DNA from: Gemmatimonadota bacterium
GTDB lineage: Bacteria > Gemmatimonadota > Gemmatimonadetes > Gemmatimonadales > GWC2-71-9
Length of the DNA: 6,885 bases
NCBI GenBank assembly: GCA_029884275.1
Contig: JAOUIC010000091.1
Coordinates: 1 to 6,885 of the forward strand
Reading direction: 5' to 3'
The position numbers were made by a program, and so were the translations under genes. Positions 5,913-6,885 of this stretch are shown one piece after another. The notes under the pieces were generated by a model. That model was not told the origin of the DNA. It did not search any database and worked only from the letters and a program-made list of their open reading frames with translations. Positions within the stretch are counted from its first letter, which is position 1, and every line of letters starts with the position of its first letter.

Positions 5913-5916
5913 GACG
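5896..5916 (+). repeat. 8-bp tandem repeat (GGACGGTA) across the regulator's stop codon
   Basis: GGACGGTA is repeated 2.6 times with perfect period 8 over 21 bases. The TAG stop of the regulator (5910-5912) lies within the second-third unit junction, and the last residues are encoded by the repeat. Because 8 is not a multiple of 3, gain or loss of a unit would shift the frame and change the C-terminus slightly. Confidence 0.75.
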
Positions 5917-5927
5917 AGTGGCAAGTA

Positions 5928-5951
5928 GGGGCGGGCCTCCGTGCCCGCCCC
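5928..5951. repeat. Dispersed-type palindrome, 9-bp perfect stem
   Basis: GGGGCGGGC (5928-5936), six-base loop CTCCGT, GCCCGCCCC (5943-5951). The flank GTA before the left arm gives GTAGGGGCGGGC, a form I recognise from short palindromes scattered through intergenic regions of many GC-rich bacteria. It lies 15 bases after the regulator stop and 39 before the ahcY start. In RNA it would be a very stable hairpin. It lacks a T-run and so is not a normal terminator, but it could lower read-through or protect the upstream message. Confidence 0.7.
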
Positions 5952-5977
5952 GCGAGTGGGCAACGACGACAACAATC

Positions 5978-5981
5978 GAGG
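5978..5981 (+). promoter_or_regulatory. Ribosome binding site choosing the ahcY start
   Basis: GAGG ends directly before an ATG at 5982 but lies 9 bases before the in-frame ATG at 5991. The spacing favours 5991, so the protein starts MATSATLL and not MITMATS. Confidence 0.6.
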
Positions 5982-5990
5982 ATGATCACG

Positions 5991-6885
5991 ATGGCAACCA
6001 GCGCGACACTGCTGCACCCGTTCCAGGCCACCCGCGACGCGGGGCGTGAGCCGTTCAAGGTGAAGGACCTCTCGCTCGCGGAATTCGGGCGCAACGAGAT
6101 CCGGCTGGCCGAATATGAGATGCCCGGCCTGATGGCCATCCGGCAGGAGTACGCCGGCCAGCAGCCGCTCGCCGGCGCGAAGATCATGGGCTCGCTCCAC
6201 ATGACGGTGCAGACCGCCGTGCTGATCGAGACCCTGGCCGAGCTCGGCGCCGACGTCCGGTGGGTGAGCTGCAACATCTTCTCCACCCAGGATCACGCCG
6301 CGGCGGCGGTGGCGGTGGGCAAGGATGGCACGCCCGAGAATCCACAGGGAATCCCGGTCTACGCCTGGAAGGGCGAGACGCTGCCGGAGTACTGGTGGTG
6401 CACCGAACAGGCGCTGGTGTGGCCGGACGGCTCGGGACCCAACCTGCTGCTGGACGACGGCGGCGACGCGACCCTGCTGGTGCACAGGGGCGCCGAGTTC
6501 GAGGCAGCGGGCAAGATTCCGGCGTTCAACGCCGCGAGCGATCCCGAGGAGTGGGGGGTCATCCTCGACCTGCTCCGGAAGACGATGAAGGAAGACCCGA
6601 AGCGCTGGACGCGGGTGGCGGCGGGCATCAAGGGGGTCTCGGAGGAGACCACCACCGGGGTGCACCGACTGTACGAGATGATGAAGGCCGGCACCCTGAG
6701 GTTTCCGGCGATCAACGTCAACGACTCCGTCACCAAGAGCAAGTTCGACAACCTGTACGGCTGCCGGCACTCGCTCACCGACGGCATCCTGCGCGCCTCC
6801 GACGTGATGCTCGCCGGCAAGGTGGCGGTGATCTGCGGTTACGGCGACGTGGGCAAGGGCTGCGCCCAGTCGCTCCGCGGACAGG
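5991..6885 (+). CDS. ahcY: S-adenosylhomocysteinase, N-terminal 298 residues
   Basis: Hydrolyses SAH reversibly to adenosine and homocysteine, relieving product inhibition of methyltransferases and feeding methionine regeneration. It is a cytoplasmic NAD-dependent tetramer. The visible part holds the substrate domain: the KVKDLSLAEFGRNEIRLAE start, GSLHMTVQTAVLIETL (67-82), CNIFSTQDHAAAA (94-106), DDGGDAT (155-161), EETTTGV, and SVTKSKFDNLYGC with Lys249, Asp253, Asn254 and Cys258 matching human K186, D190, N191 and C195. The NAD-binding GYGDVGKG is at 283-290. It carries the extra bacterial segments also found in mycobacterial and proteobacterial enzymes: KDGTPENPQG after the QDHAAAA stretch, and about 40 residues before EETTTGV. 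It is therefore the long form of roughly 460-495 residues, and the rest lies beyond the edge. All visible key residues are intact. It follows the ArsR-methyltransferase fusion by 78 bases with no separate promoter evident, so the two are probably one transcript. Confidence 0.97.
   Translation, partial: MATSATLLHPFQATRDAGREPFKVKDLSLAEFGRNEIRLAEYEMPGLMAIRQEYAGQQPLAGAKIMGSLHMTVQTAVLIETLAELGADVRWVSCNIFSTQDHAAAAVAVGKDGTPENPQGIPVYAWKGETLPEYWWCTEQALVWPDGSGPNLLLDDGGDATLLVHRGAEFEAAGKIPAFNAASDPEEWGVILDLLRKTMKEDPKRWTRVAAGIKGVSEETTTGVHRLYEMMKAGTLRFPAINVNDSVTKSKFDNLYGCRHSLTDGILRASDVMLAGKVAVICGYGDVGKGCAQSLRGQ

Noticed and set aside
5913..5990. SAH riboswitch before ahcY
   Set aside because: The 78-base gap holds only the 8-bp repeat, the palindrome and the ribosome site. 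I see none of the conserved SAH riboswitch core, and the promoter-proximal leader is under 30 bases.
5511..6770. 419-residue minus-strand open frame
   Set aside because: Antisense to the methyltransferase domain and ahcY, both certain. Composition is typical of a shadow frame.

Overview
This is a 6.9 kb window of high-GC DNA with seven protein-coding genes. One gene is cut by the left edge and one by the right edge. I saw no rRNA, tRNA, CRISPR array, insertion sequence or phage gene. The style fits a chromosomal segment of a GC-rich, probably Gemmatimonadota-like soil or sediment bacterium. Reasons are short lipoprotein leaders ending in ...C(S/D)DPT/GP, a PD40 propeller lipoprotein, an ArsR-methyltransferase fusion directly before ahcY, and the overall codon use. 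The phylum call is inference from these traits and not a database result.

Layout, left to right. (1) 1-1040, minus strand: a 79-residue lipoprotein with the start of an IPT/TIG-like domain is joined by a 4-base ATGA overlap to a secreted PD40/TolB-type beta-propeller lipoprotein, which runs off the left edge. (2) 1334-1771, plus: a small K+ channel with the selectivity filter TTVGYGD. (3) 3605-1812, minus: a probable two-gene operon, a CAX-type Ca2+/H+ antiporter followed 39 bases later by a five-helix VIT/CCC1-like membrane protein. It converges on the channel gene. (4) 3817-4866, plus: a metallo-beta-lactamase-fold hydrolase closely resembling NAPE-PLD, divergent from the antiporter. (5) 4911-6885, plus: a near-consensus sigma70-type promoter, then an ArsR-type winged-helix/SAM-methyltransferase fusion, then S-adenosylhomocysteinase (ahcY), cut by the right edge.

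How the parts fit. The right-hand module is a methyl-cycle unit. AhcY removes S-adenosylhomocysteine (SAH). The fused regulator has a DNA-binding domain and a SAM/SAH-binding fold, so it is a plausible sensor of SAM/SAH. A perfect 10-bp palindrome lies across the -10 box of its own promoter, where a repressor would block transcription. The middle of the window groups three ion-handling membrane proteins (K+, Ca2+, VIT-like), but only the last two look co-transcribed. The left module is a surface or periplasmic lipoprotein pair of unknown purpose.

No wholly new system stands out. The items most worth a second look are the regulator/operator/ahcY arrangement, the antiporter with a changed second GNxxE motif paired with a VIT-like protein, the bacterial NAPE-PLD homologue, the possibly decayed small lipoprotein, and a dispersed-type palindrome between the regulator and ahcY.
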